Shown in pieces: positions 8,994-21,339 of a stretch of 64,000 nt of DNA. Made by a program: the position numbers and the translations under genes. Below the pieces are notes generated by a model. The model made no database searches and was not told where the DNA came from. It worked only from the letters and a program-made list of their open reading frames with translations. Source of the stretch: Medicago truncatula (lineage: Eukaryota; Streptophyta; Magnoliopsida; Fabales; Fabaceae); NCBI RefSeq assembly GCF_003473485.1, contig NC_053048.1:8121501-8185500 (forward strand), in the 5' to 3' direction. The first letter of the stretch is position 1. Every line of letters begins with the position of its first letter.

Positions 8994-11900
8994 CACTACT
9001 ACAGAAATCACATTTCACATCAGTGGAAATTGACATTTCACATCGGGTCCCAGCCGATGTGACTAAAGGTGAGGTTAAATGTCTAGAACTTTTCACTTCG
9101 GGTACATATCCGATGTGATAGATGCCTATCCACATCTGGTTAACTTACACCCGATGTGAATTTTGTAAAATTATCTACAAACTAGGGTTTTCACATCAGG
9201 TCTAACCTAACCATTGATGAGAAATACGTTTAATTCATATCGGCGATTTTCCCACCCGATGTGAGATCTATCTCAATTAAAAAATAAATATGGTCTTTTC
9301 TTTTTTGGTTGTTATGCCAAATAGGCTAGAGTACATAAGGAATTTTTTAAGGCCACATTATTCAATAAAAAAAAACATACAATATATAATCAATGATCCT
9401 ATTTTGATTGATATATATTCAATATCAAGACACAAATCTTAATAAAAGATTTTAGTTCATCGTACCACCAAAGCTTCATACACACTAAGTTTACATATAC
9501 AAAATTATCACTATTAACAGTTCACAAATTGTAAATACTTATTAAATTTCTACCATCAATATCCAAATTGTGACGCGCGATACCAAGTTAGTATGCATAA
9601 AGTATAGGGTATAGCCGCGGCAGTAATGCATGAGGGCCAACATCCAATAATTCTGGCCTCTGCAAAAATATATTCACAAGCTGAAATAAAGTTAAAGTAT
9701 ATTACAACACAAGTTAACTAGTACTAGTATTTTACATCATTTTTTAACACAAATGACATTTCATATATTTATGTAGCTACAGGAATTAAAAGTATGTATT
9801 TGGGTATTCATCAAATATAATTAAAATGTCAACCTCGAATCGAAGTATGCATTTGTAATAGTATGTAGCTAAGTACAAAGCTTGAGTTAGCATAAATTAA
9901 ATTAACTAATGTATTTGGACATTTTTCTAATAAACTTTCTATGTTTCTTGACAGAAAATCCAAATTAAACTCCATTACTCTTTGTTGAGTTTCACCCTTC
10001 ATGATTGCGTATTATTTGTGCAGTTGCAAGAGTAGTTAAATTTAGCTAGAGGACTTCCAATAAATTAAATGAATTCCACGAGGTATTTGGAAGACCAAAT
10101 GTTGTCTTAAGGGATTTGGTCAAAATACACAATGCATGCAATTGGTGGTTGGAGTTTATAGTGAGTAACACAACACAAACATAAGTGTATTTCATAGAAA
10201 TTTGTGAGCAACAATTAAATTGTGTTTTCTAATTACTAGTGGTTCTTCTACATATGGTTTGCGAGATTTTTCTTTTAATAATTCAGCAAGTAATGAAATT
10301 TTAGGTGAAGCTAGTTTTTTATTTTAGGCGAGGGTTCATGAGATGGTGAGTGATTCTACTTCATGGCAGACCACACCAAAACTGCACCCAGAAACCACCA
10401 ACAAAGGAAGAAAATATGCCAACACTTTTTTTACCATCTTGAACAATCTAATCACATGAATAAACTAGGGGACTAGTGGTAATGATTATACTTCACCCAC
10501 AAAGAAGAAAATAAGCCAACACTTTTTTCCGTTTTGAGAAGTCTATCTCTCATTATCTCATTAATTAGCATATATTTAAATTGAAGAAACTGATTTTTTA
10601 TTGATGGTAGTATATGACAAAAACAATAGGATGCGCATAAAGGACAAAATGAACTGAACATCAAATATCTCAACATCAAACTATTTGTTCTGCTAGCTAG
10701 ACAAGATATATAATGTTATCTTGTTGAGAATCAAGTTAGTAATTACCTCAATTTTTTTGAGATCAGCTTCTAGAGCTACCTTTTTGCTATCTTCCCAATC
10801 AGCAATGGAAGAGATGTGATTGAGAATTTAGTTTGTTCAAAAAACAATTGAGAATTTAGATAATAGTAAAATACAAAGATGTATTTAAAAAAAAAAACAT
10901 CAAAACAACAATGAAGATTTGTAAAAATATTTATTCCATATTTTTCCTATAAGCAATAAGCAACCCAATGCCGGACAACACTACACGACCAAAACTAGAC
11001 AGCACCATAAAACCACCTACTGCCCAACCAAATACACAATGCAAAACACAACCTACCGTCTCATGCAAAGCTACCAACCCAGCATATCCATGTATGTATC
11101 CAATGAAAAAAGTCAATCATCAACAAAATGAAAACATATTTAACTATTCTCAAGAAAGATGGTCGACATAGATAAGGAATGTGATCATACACTCAAACAA
11201 TAACGCATAAGACTGACACCATATTAATTACGAGTGCTAATAAGGTACTAAACTATAACCATTTCTGAATTAAAATTATTAACTTCCTCTTAAATAATTG
11301 TATGACTAACACAATTACCTCTTAATAACAAAGTAAAATCATAATGGAAAATTCAAAGCCAGAAAAATGCTTATTTCGTCTTTCAAATGAACATAAGGAA
11401 GTATGTGATACTTAAAACAATAGACCAACCATCCCAAGTATGATACTTTTCAAATTTATTTTCACATTACCAGAGATTGGGACAAAAGGTACGTACAAAC
11501 CCATTGCACTTGCTGGATGGACTAGAACCCGGACCACTACACCAAATCACAAAACTGAAGGAAGAATAAACACCCAACATCATGCTGCTAACACAGTAAC
11601 AAACCAGCCCACAAAAAGAAGCAGAAAGCAGACCCTAATACCCCCACCCCCAACAAAACAAAGCCGCTGCAAAAAAATCAGGGAACCAAACAGAACCCCT
11701 GCTGCCCCTCAAAAACCAGTTCACACCTCACTAGGTGAGAAGCCATTTGTGAAGGCAACAAGACACAATAAAAAACCAAATATAATAACAGAATCAAAAT
11801 CAAAAGTTAAGTTCAGAGTGCATCAGTCAAAACAGAATGTATACTCTCATTTAAAAAAAGTAATTGCAACGAAAGTAAACCACTACACATACTACATATT

Positions 11901-12904
11901 ATTATCGACTTCAAAACAAAGATTAACCATATAACTACATTAAGATAGGACATATCAATCAACATCAACAATCACCGCCAATTGAGGTTCATGAACTAGC
12001 CCAACATCAACAATAATCACTAAGTGATGTTCCCTAAAAATTTCAAATTTAAATTTCAGCGCATAACAAAAATCGCTACCTCAAAAATCACTACAAATTC
12101 ATTAGGTAACAAGTAAACGAAAGTCAAGCAATCAGAAACCAAACAAAAAACAAAAACCTCAGCACGGTGAGAACTTACGAGCTTACGGCGACAAGAACAA
12201 TAGCAAGCGAGGACGACAATTTCCAATAGAGAACACCAATTCTGATATCTTCAAAGCTATGGGTTCACGAATCGGGGATGTTCGTGAATCACCACTTCCA
12301 ACTGAGAACGAAAATATCCAACTGAGAACGAATCGGAGTGTTAATAGTATTCGTGAATGAGAGCTTAGTGTCAAAACAAATTGGGACCAAAACGAGTTCA
12401 AATGGTTCGAGAACTTACGGTGAATGTCGAATTTCGGAATCATGGTGGCCAATCCATTTAGAAATCGAGAAGTATAGTGAATGAGAATGATTTGGGTTCG
12501 AGAACAGATTGAATTAGGATTCGAGATTGAAGAGTTAGGGTTCAAGATTGAGTTTAAACAATTTCGAAACTGGTTGATTTAGTGAGTGAGATTTAGGGTT
12601 TGTGTGAAGAGGGAAAGAGAAGAAACGCTATCTGGAGAAAAAGAAGAAATGTGATCTGAAGAAAGAGAAAAGGGAAAGTTAAATTAAAAGTGTGATAGAT
12701 TTCCCCTCATGTATTATATCTGCTGATGTCAAAATTCATTAATAATTATTTTCCCTTTCAGGTATTTCTCAACTGATGAGAAAACCCTTGTCAGAGTTCA
12801 CTTTAATTGCAAAAATGCCACCGTGTTGCTTTTGCCATCAAGTAATTGGTCCACTGATGTGAAATCTCTGATGTTAAATGTCTTTTTTTTTTTCTCTAGT
12901 AATG
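8994..12904. mobile_element. CACTA (En/Spm-type) transposon, 3.9 kb, non-autonomous
   Basis: The left end CACTACTACAGAAATCACAT and the right end (read inverted) CATTACTAGAGAAAA share a terminal inverted repeat. Both ends hold multiple subterminal copies of a CACATC(GG)/CCGATGTG motif at 9000-9260 and 12710-12870. CTC flanks both sides (8991-8993 and 12905-12907), the 3-bp target duplication typical of CACTA elements. Inside I find no transposase; frames at 11440-11934 (plus) and 12183-12545 (minus) lack recognisable motifs. Likely a deletion derivative. Confidence 0.85.
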
Positions 12905-12907
12905 CTC

Positions 12908-14195
12908 TTTGCTCTTTTTCCAAGCTTGATCGTTGGAAAAAGCTCACTTTTCATCTCTTAGACTCTAAGTAATCATATGTTATAAATTGAGATCCTTTCA
13001 CATTTTTTTATTCATTCAGAAATCTAACGGTTCAAGGCAAGGGTCAAGCATTAGAGTCCAAGACAAATGATCTCCATCTTCCTATTGTTCTCTCTGGGTT
13101 TGGGAATAGATTTGGAGATAAGGTTCATGGTGAATTGATTTTGGGATTTGGCGTTTTTTTTAATTTGAATTGATTTTGAGATCTATGACTTTGAGTGTTT
13201 TTTTGTGATATTTTATATTCATTCATGTGTTTATTTTTTTTATTTTTTTGTAAAAATAAATGAGTTTCTAGTTAAACGGTTAAAACCGGTTTTTTAATTA
13301 AGTTTGGTTAGCTGAACTGTTTTATTTTTACGTTCAGGTCATAAACCATTTAATATAGTTTGATTGTTTTATAGTTCAGTGCAGTTCAGTTTGGATATAT
13401 ATGGTTCAGTTAACCATATTTTTTCACACTCCTAGTTTGAATTATCATATCAATATATATAATGGTGTAAATTGTACCCAGTTTGAATTATCATCAATGT
13501 CAATTGACACTGTTTCTATGCTGTTATGTTTGTGTGTCTGCAAAATGTTATGTTATGCCAAGATTATTTGGAGTTAAAAGTGTTATGATTACCTTTCATG
13601 GTGTCATCAACTTGTCAGATTTTTATTGCGTGGCCTTTTCATTTTAAACTTTTTTAGGAATTGTATAGGATACCTTGTATGCAAGTATTGAAATGTTGAA
13701 GGTTTAATCTATATGTTCGTGAGTTTGTTCTCCTTTGTCCTTGATTACGTTGATTCTATCTGATATCTAATTATGGATTCATAATTGTATACTTACCTAT
13801 GCTTTTTTGTTGTTTTAGGGGTTTTGAAATTTTCTATAGTTCCCTTTTGCTTCGTTTGTGCTCGTACTTCATAATTCGCATAAATTTAGGAAATTTGTAG
13901 AATATGCTTATTGAAAACAAGGGAAATGGAAATGACTTAGATTCAATGTGTGAGGTTCTCTTATTCTTCTTCCTTGCAAGGTATGATTGTGTTGCATATG
14001 AGGTGTTTGATAATTTGACTCAATGAAATTTATCAATGTATTGCCACTGCCACGTGAGTTTCTCCTTAGGATAATTGATTTCAATTTGTGTACAGTGATC
14101 TTTATATTATATCAAAATTAATATTAATAAGAATTTGAGAATGAATCAATTGTTTGTGTTCTATTGATTGATCTACCTAGTCTTCACTATTCTTA
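12908..14195. other. AT-rich spacer, no gene
   Basis: No supported coding sequence. An imperfect repetitive tract with GGTTCAGTT-like words lies around 13270-13420. Confidence 0.45.
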
Positions 14196-14199
14196 GTAA

Positions 14200-14530
14200 C
14201 ATTTATGCAACATAATTTGTTGCAAATCCAACCAAAATTGTTAGCTATAGATTGGCTACAAATTAGCTTCCAATTAGTAACATTTAAGTAACAGAATTTG
14301 CTGCAATTGCAACTAAAACTGTTATCTATAGATTAGCTACAAATTTGATACAAATTAGCTACCAAATGAGTAACAAATATTAAGTGTCGGAAGAAATACT
14401 CTCAAGTGTTACTGAAATCATTTAGTAACACGGGCTTTACCTAACATTCATCAAATGTTACAAGATCTAAATAGTAACATTTGTTTTTGATTTAGTTACA
14501 ATTTAGAAGTGTTACTAAATCTCATTTATG
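14200..14530. mobile_element. Subterminal-repeat-like transposon piece
   Basis: Repeated short words such as GTTACTAAAT / TAGTAACA and AGCTACAAATT in both orientations resemble the subterminal repeat region of a DNA transposon. Ends are not identified. Confidence 0.3.
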
Positions 14531-14544
14531 TTGAAGTAAATTTA

Positions 14545-15450
14545 TCGTTGCTTCTTTCCACGTAAAATGGGTGGGACAATAGATAATTTAATGCTCCTTA
14601 AACAATCCGGAAAACATTCGATAACATTTGATAAAAAGTTTAAAGTGAATTTTTTTTTGTTTATATTTGTTCATTCAACACATTTCAACATTAAAAAACA
14701 ACTTATTATCATGAAAGTTATCAATTATTTCCATTTTTAAATATTTAACAAATTACATAAAGAATAGTTAGCAAGACCCTATGTTAATTTCCAATACATT
14801 TTCACTTTTTGTTAACACATTTTCGAGTTGCTTCTTTCCAAGTAAAATGGATGGGACCATGACTAATTTAATGCTTCTTAAACAGTTTCATGGAACACTT
14901 GATAACATTCTTCAATGCTATTACGACATTTGAAAAAAGGTTTAGAGTGAAAATTTTATCTTCAGATTTGTGTATTTAAGACATTGAAACATCAAAAAAC
15001 AATTTTCTCTACATAAAAGTTCTCAATTATTTTTATTTTTAAATCCTCAACAAATGTTCTTAAAACAATTGTAAGCTAGACTGTATGTTAATTTACAAAG
15101 TTTGATCACACGTTTTCTATTTATATCAACACTCTTTATTGTTGATTCTTTACGAGTAAAAATGGGTGAGACGATTGCTAGCTAATTTAATGCTCTTTAA
15201 ACAGTGTCCTCATGACATTGGATATCATTTCTTAGTGCCCTTGATAACAATTTTTAAATGAAAATTTTATCTTGAGATTTATGTATTCAACGAGTTAAGA
15301 TCTTCTCCATCATTTCTATTTGGAGAGATAAAAACACTTAAAAAATAAAAAAAATAATTAATGAGAGTGTGACACACTCAATGGTGTAAAGATCCTCTCC
15401 ATTTATAAAAATAAATGGAAGATGCAATTTAGAGAGAGATAGAGACATAA
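14545..15450. repeat. Degenerate ~280-310-bp repeats, block 1
   Basis: At least three diverged units. Each contains a GTTGCTTCTTTCCA-AGTAAAATGG-TGGGACCA type block, at about 14548, 14829 and 15138, followed by a block of GTATTCAACACATTGAAACAT type. The same repeat fills 18400-20200 on the other side of PGIP-like copy 2. Confidence 0.6.
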
Positions 15451-16476
15451 GATAGATAGTGAGTCCTACCATTAAGTGGGTGCCACCATCTTTAATTACT
15501 TTTTATTTTTGGGTCTTGTTAACAAGTGATAATTACAAGTCACAAAAAGAAAGTTTCCACAAAAAGAAAGTTTGTTTTGAAAATACAAGTCAAACAAATA
15601 TAAAAGTGATAATTACACAATTTCTAAGGTAAAAACTTCTAATTTTAGATGCTTAAACAATGCCCTAAGGGTATTTGTTAACATTTTTCTTTATTTTTTT
15701 GTATCTTTATCTTTTCAAATGATAGAAATGGAGATGATGATAAATGAAGAGGATCTTAACTCTAATCAAAGGTAAGATCCACAACCTTTTTATGTGTATA
15801 TCTCTTAATGAATGAATATTCAACACATTGAAATATAAAAAAGTAGCCTATTTTGGTTAGTAGCTGTACTTAAATTCAAAAATATTCTCTGATCATTTCT
15901 TTGCTTTCGTATATTTTAAAAGAATCGCAAGATTAAACATAAAACAAACGAGTTAAAACATAGTGATTCATTATGACTTTGTGATATGCATGACACGAAT
16001 ACTTTATGAAGTATTGCATATTCATTCACGGATAATTTAAAACATAATACAATAACAAATATTACACACTTAAAACAATACTTAATTTTAGATAAGTAGA
16101 AAAACTGTTGTCGTTAGCTATTACAAACCATTATTAAACGATGTAGATCTTTAAACAGTATTTCCAAAATTTATTATACCATTTTCATTCGGCGTGAACT
16201 CGTTTCAATCCAAAATTTACTATACAAGTTTTGCTACTATTTACCATGTATTTTAATCTTAGATATAAAAATGTGGCTAAAATTATTATTTGGGGAAATT
16301 TAGAAAATTTGAAAAAAAAAAACATCATTATTATGTCATATAGATATTGATTTAAGAATTATATTTTTATTACTGATGCATGCAGTGCAGTATTCTTTGT
16401 GTATGAATACCGAACATATAACATTATTTTAAGGAAATAAAATGGTCACATAATGACTCATTTATACTTCTTTGAT
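15450..16476. other. AT-rich 3' flank of copy 2
   Basis: No gene seen. The last ~90 bp (from about 16380) match the 3' flank of copy 1 (1040-1155), including GTATGAATACCGAAC and a TTAAGGAAATAAA stretch, and probably hold the shared 3' UTR and polyadenylation region. Confidence 0.5.
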
Positions 16477-17160
16477 TTACTTGGTGCTAGCTAGGCCTCC
16501 CTTGCAAGGTGCTAAAGGAGCATCACAAAGGCATTTATTATGCTCAAACGAACTCTTTGCAAACTTGCTCAACCCAGTAGGGATCGCACCACAGAGCTGG
16601 TTAAAGCTAACATTGAACTGCGAAAGAGACTGTAGGTTGTCGAGCGACGCCGGAATAGCACCGGATAACTTGTTGTTGGACAAATCAACCTCTTGGAGGC
16701 GCTTCAACTTGCCCAGAAATTCAGGGATTGGCCCACTAAGGCTGTTGGAGCCAAGGTCGAGATTTTCTAGTCTTTTGAGTTTGCTGAAAGAGTTAGGGAT
16801 TGGCCCAGTTACTTTCGGCATTTCGGCCAATGAGAGCATGCTAAGATAAGGGAGGTCGCCAAACTCCGCTGGAAGTGTACCGGAAAGACCCCAGCCACGG
16901 CCGATGGTGACGCCGGTGACTCGGCCAGGATAAGGTCTGCCGCAACCTACGAAGTTCCAGTCACAACATTCAGTGTTGTTGTCCCAGTCGTCAAGACGGC
17001 CGTTAGGGCCGCCAAAATGGTCTCTGATTTTGAGGAGGGCGGCTTTGTCGTCGGCGTTGCAGAAGAAGTCATCACTTGCGTTTGATTTGGAGAAGTAGAT
17101 GGAAGAAAGGAAGAAGAGTGTTAGGCTGAGTAGCATAAACATGTTTGGAGGAGTCTTCAT
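16477..17160 (-). CDS. Short PGIP-like secreted LRR protein (5 LRRs), copy 2
   Basis: A 227-residue homologue of copy 1 with the same layout: signal peptide, N-terminal cap with four cysteines, five LRRs, and C-terminal cap with four cysteines. An upstream in-frame ATG at 17175 would add five residues; the MKT start at 17160 is the family start. Odd points: the C-terminal cap reads CLCDAPLAPC, with Asp where the paralogues have Gly, and the protein runs seven residues further (GGLASTK) than copy 1. NNT near the N-cap and NVS in the last LRR are possible glycosylation sites. No intron. The gene sits between two blocks of the same degenerate repeat. Confidence 0.9.
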   Translation of the reverse strand: MKTPPNMFMLLSLTLFFLSSIYFSKSNASDDFFCNADDKAALLKIRDHFGGPNGRLDDWDNNTECCDWNFVGCGRPYPGRVTGVTIGRGWGLSGTLPAEFGDLPYLSMLSLAEMPKVTGPIPNSFSKLKRLENLDLGSNSLSGPIPEFLGKLKRLQEVDLSNNKLSGAIPASLDNLQSLSQFNVSFNQLCGAIPTGLSKFAKSSFEHNKCLCDAPLAPCKGGLASTK

Positions 17161-17231
17161 CTTATATTTGAACAAATAAGAAGAGATGGTTTGAGCTTGG
17201 GTTGAGATGACAAGTATGATTTTCAGACAAG

Positions 17232-17241
17232 CTATTTATAG
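17232..17241 (-). promoter_or_regulatory. TATA box of PGIP-like copy 2
   Basis: Reads CTATAAATAG on the minus strand, about 72 bp before the ATG, matching the other family promoters. Confidence 0.7.
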
Positions 17242-17786
17242 AAAATTGAATGTACACTAAAACAATAATTAATTTAGGATATGGATTTATTTCGGATCAG
17301 TTCAATCCACATGGGTCATATATTTTTAGGGTAAGGATCATATCTTTACCGTTTCTTTAAACTTCATGGAAAATGTGTGAAATATAGATAAAAATAAATA
17401 ATAAGTAGTTGGGTCTTACCATTAAATAGATTCCACCACTATTAATTATTTATATTTTTTTTTAAGCTTCATTATATTTTTATCTTTTCGAATAGAAAAA
17501 TTGAGATGATACTAAATTAAAAGAATTTTAACTCGTATTTTTAATGATTCTTCTATCGAATGTATTCGAATACTCTTTGAAAAGAAATAAATTAGAGAAA
17601 TACTAACAAATGCCCATAAGATACTTGTTAGCCTATTATTTAATAAAGCATTAGATAGAAGAACCCTTAAAAATACTAGTTAGAATTCTTTTTATTTTAC
17701 TTTATACAACTAGAAATTTTACATGATTGTTTAAGGGTTCCACCAATTTTACTTTATACAACTAGTTGTTTAAGTTTGAGAATTAA

Positions 17787-17926
17787 TAAATGGAATGGTA
17801 TTTGTACAATCAATTCTAAACAATTTTTGTGACAACTATTTTTTCTCTCTTCTTATTGAATAAAAATAATAGAGAGAGAATTGTTCCAAAAATTGTCAAA
17901 AAGTGGTTGTACAAATATCATTCCTC
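17787..17926. mobile_element. 140-bp MITE (family B) with AATTAA duplication
   Basis: The ends GGAATGGTATTTGTACAA and TTGTACAAATATCATTCC are inverted repeats. AATTAA occurs at 17781-17786 and 17927-17932, while the sister copy near 19143 has a single AATTAA at the empty site. This fixes element ends and target duplication directly. Confidence 0.88.
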
Positions 17927-18057
17927 AATTAAAAAATCAAAGATTCCTACCATATTATATAATAAAGCCGCCCATTCTTGTCGTTTCTGATTATAAAGCA
18001 AATGATGTAATAAGCAAATGATATAAAGGAGGAAGCTATGTTAATTGGAAATGTATC

Positions 18058-18207
18058 TAGAGTACGTCCCTCCTATAATTAATTATAATAAGTAAAAATT
18101 CATTTTTTAATTTGTTATCGTCTATATAATTGATCATATATACAATTGATTGAACGAACCTAAAAATATATTTTTGCTTATAATAGTAATTGAATAGAGT
18201 ACTTAAT
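18058..18207. mobile_element. Degraded family-A MITE
   Basis: Ends GTCCCTCC...TATAATAAGTAAAAATTC and TTTTTGCTTATAATAGT resemble the MITEs at 4248 and 61205. The sister copy at 19270-19415 shares the insertion, so it predates the tandem duplication. Confidence 0.55.
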
Positions 18208-19269
18208 AAAAACTTTAAAATGGAAATTTAACCTAAAAGTTTGTGTATGAAACATATTAAAACATTAAAGAGTAAGCTTTTCTACATTAGAATTATCGAT
18301 CGTTTCTATTTTTGAATTCTTAACAAATATCCTAAGAGCATTTGTTAAAAAAATTTATTTTAATTTAATCACACATTTTCAATTTTTAGTGTTGCTTCTT
18401 TTCATGTAAAACTGGTGGTACCATGGCTAATTTAGTGTTCCTTAAACAATCAAGAAGGCATTAGATAGTAATTTCTAGTGTTCTTAAGACATTTGATAAA
18501 AAGTTTAAAATAGAAATCTTATCTTTAAATTTATGTATTCAACATATTTAAACATAAAATATATTTTTTTTTTTTTAACATAAAACGCTATAGTTAATAA
18601 AATCCTATGTTGATTTACAAAACGTTTTCAATTTTAATTAACACGCTTTAGTGTTGCTTCTTTCCAAAGTAAAATGAATAGGACCATGATTAATTTCATA
18701 CGCTTTTAGGACACCAGATAACATTTTCTAATGTCATTAAGCACTTGATAAGAAGTTTAAACTAAAAATTATACATTGAAATTTGTGTATTCTAAACATT
18801 GAAACATCAAACAAAAAAGTTTTCTACACAAAAGTAATCAATTATTCTATTTTTAAATATTTTACCAATGCTCTTATGAAATTATACCCTATGTTAATTT
18901 TCAAATTATGATCACATGTTTTCCATATTTTTCTTAACACTCTTAATTGTTAATTCTTACCAATTAAAATGGGTGGGACCAGAGACAATTCTTAGCATAT
19001 TATTTAATAAAACATTTGATAGAAGAACCCCGAAAAACACTAGTTAGAATTCTTTTTATTTTACTTTATACAACAAGAAATTTTACATGATTGTTTAAGG
19101 GTTCCACCAATTTTACTTTATACAATTAGTTGTCTAAGTTTGAGAATTAAAAAATCAAAGATTCCTACCATATTATTTAATAAAGCCGCCCATTCTTGTC
19201 GTTTCTGATTATAAAACAAATGATGTAATAAGCAAATTATTATTAAGGAGGAAGCTATGTTAATTGGAA

Positions 19270-19415
19270 ATGTATTTAGAGTGCATCCCTTCTATCATTA
19301 ATTATAATAAGTAAAAATTCAATTTTTAAATTTATTATTGTCTATATAATTGATCATATACATAATTGATTGAACGAATCTAAAAATAAATTTTTGTTTA
19401 TAACAGTGATTGGAT
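19270..19415. mobile_element. Degraded family-A MITE, sister copy
   Basis: Same element as 18058-18207, carried along by the tandem duplication; the right end here reads TTTTTGTTTATAACAGT. Confidence 0.5.
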
Positions 19416-20190
19416 GGAGTATTTACTAAAAAATTTAAAATGGAAATTTAACCTTAAAATTTGTGTATGAAACATATTAAAACATTAAAGAGTAAGCTTT
19501 TCTACGTTAGAATTACCGATCGTTTCTATTTTTAAATTCTTAACAAATATCTAAAGAGCACTTGTTAAAGAACTTTATGTTGATTTAATCACACATTTTC
19601 AATTTTTAGTGTTGCTTCTTTTCATGTAAAACTGGTGGGACCATAGCTAATTTAGTGTTCCTTAAACAATCAAGAAAGCATTAGATAGTAATTTCTAGTG
19701 TTCTTAAGATATTTGATAAAAAGTTTAAAATAAAAATCTTATCTTTAAATTTGTGTATTCAAAACACTTAAACATAAAATATATATATATATTTTTTACA
19801 CAAAACGCTATAGTTAATAAAACACTGTTGATTTACAAAACGTTTTCAATTTTAATTAACACGCTTTAGTGTTGCTTTTTTCCAAAGTAAAATGAATAGG
19901 AACATGACTAATTTCATGCGCTTAGGGCATCAGATAACAGTTTCTAATGTCATTAAGCATTTGATAAGAAGTTTAAACTAAAAATTGAGATTTGTGTATT
20001 CTAAACATTGAAACATTAAACAAAAAAAATTTCTACACAAAAGTAATCAATTATTTCTATTTTTAAATATTTAACCAATGCTCTTATGACATTTTTAAGC
20101 TATACCCTATGTTAATTTTCAAATTATGATCACATGTTTTCCATTTTTCTTAACACTCTTAATTGTTAATTCTTACCAAGTAAAATGGGT

Positions 20191-20677
20191 GGGACCATGG
20201 TGCCTTGTGTAATATCACGTTCAATAATATTTTTAAGACCCTTGTGTTATCCGAAATGATCTGTCAACGTACGTGGGATGCTATCTCACTAGATTGGTGA
20301 TAACAATGATAATTAAAACAAAATTAGAGATTGCATAATAAGAATAATAGTAATTGAAATCAATAAACTTAGTCCAAAATTTCAAACGCAATGAATCACG
20401 AGTACTTGACGAATACAATGAATAATTCTTGAATGAAAACTTCAAAATCATAATTTTAAACTAACTTAAATTGCTTAGCAATTTAATTAGGGCTTAAAGA
20501 TAATAAAAGAGTACTAGAAAATTGGATGCTCCTAAACTAAGTACAAGTGGGAAATTATAGGGAAGAACAATAAAAACAAAAATAGAAACTCATTAAACCT
20601 ATTAAAATCATCACTACGTCAAATACATAGCTACTCAATTAAGTAGCAAAATGAATTGAAGTCTATTCGATTGAGTA
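20191..20677. other. AT-rich spacer, nothing recognised
   Basis: No coding sequence or repeat beyond an ATTCGATTGAGTAAA-type word near the right edge that recurs in the next block. Confidence 0.4.
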
Positions 20678-21292
20678 AATCTGATCTCTTAAGATTTTCA
20701 AGTCTTGGATAGCTGCTCGATCGAGTATAGTATAAAAAATTACTTTTACTCGATCGAATAGCCTTTGAAAATGGAATACCCCGTATATCAGAGTCTCCTA
20801 GTCTGCTATAAAGGAACTATCTTTCCCTCGGATTATGTCCTAAAAGACGCATAAAAACAATAAAGCAAACAAACAATACAAAAACAAAGAAAACAACACA
20901 AAAGCACTCTAAAAATAAGACAAAATAAGGAAGGTGTATTAGATTAGGATTTTAAAGAACAATTTTTGTTTAAAAAAGTCTTGAGGATTTTAAAAGACTT
21001 TGCAAGATTTTGATGACTTTGATGATTTTAAAAGACTATTAAGGATTTCAATGGATTTAATTCATAAGATTTTAAAGGATTTGAAATGATTTTATGGATT
21101 TCAAGGGATTTCATCAGATTTTATGAATTTTAAGAAATAATTGAAAAAAAATATCATAACACACTTTTTTTCACAAAATCTCAATAAAGACTCTTTTATT
21201 TATTTTATTTTATTTTTTACGGGAGAGCTAGAGCTAGAGAGAGAGAGAGTGAAGGAATCAGAGAGAGAGAGAGAGGTTTTTTACGGGAGAGC

Positions 21293-21339
<47 letters not shown>

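Larger units (their letters stand above)
17629..20190. repeat. Direct duplication of ~1.2-1.36 kb (two tandem copies)
   Basis: Copy A is about 17629-18990 and copy B about 18992-20190. Both start TAGC(C/A)TATTATTTAATAAA and remain alignable throughout, including CTAGTTAGAATTC near 17681 and 19044, and TAAAGCCGCCCATTC near 17964 and 19182. Copy A has an extra 140-bp MITE (17787-17926). Each copy also holds a degraded family-A MITE and two to three units of the ~280-bp repeat. No coding sequence. Confidence 0.85.

Noticed and set aside
11440..11934. 164-codon plus-strand frame inside the CACTA element
   Set aside because: No recognisable domain, Lys/Thr/Pro-rich, and within a non-autonomous transposon. 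Not enough to call a gene.
12183..12545. 120-codon minus-strand frame near the right end of the CACTA element
   Set aside because: Ser/Ile/Leu-rich without a domain; it overlaps repetitive sequence (AACTGAGAACGAA words repeat within it).
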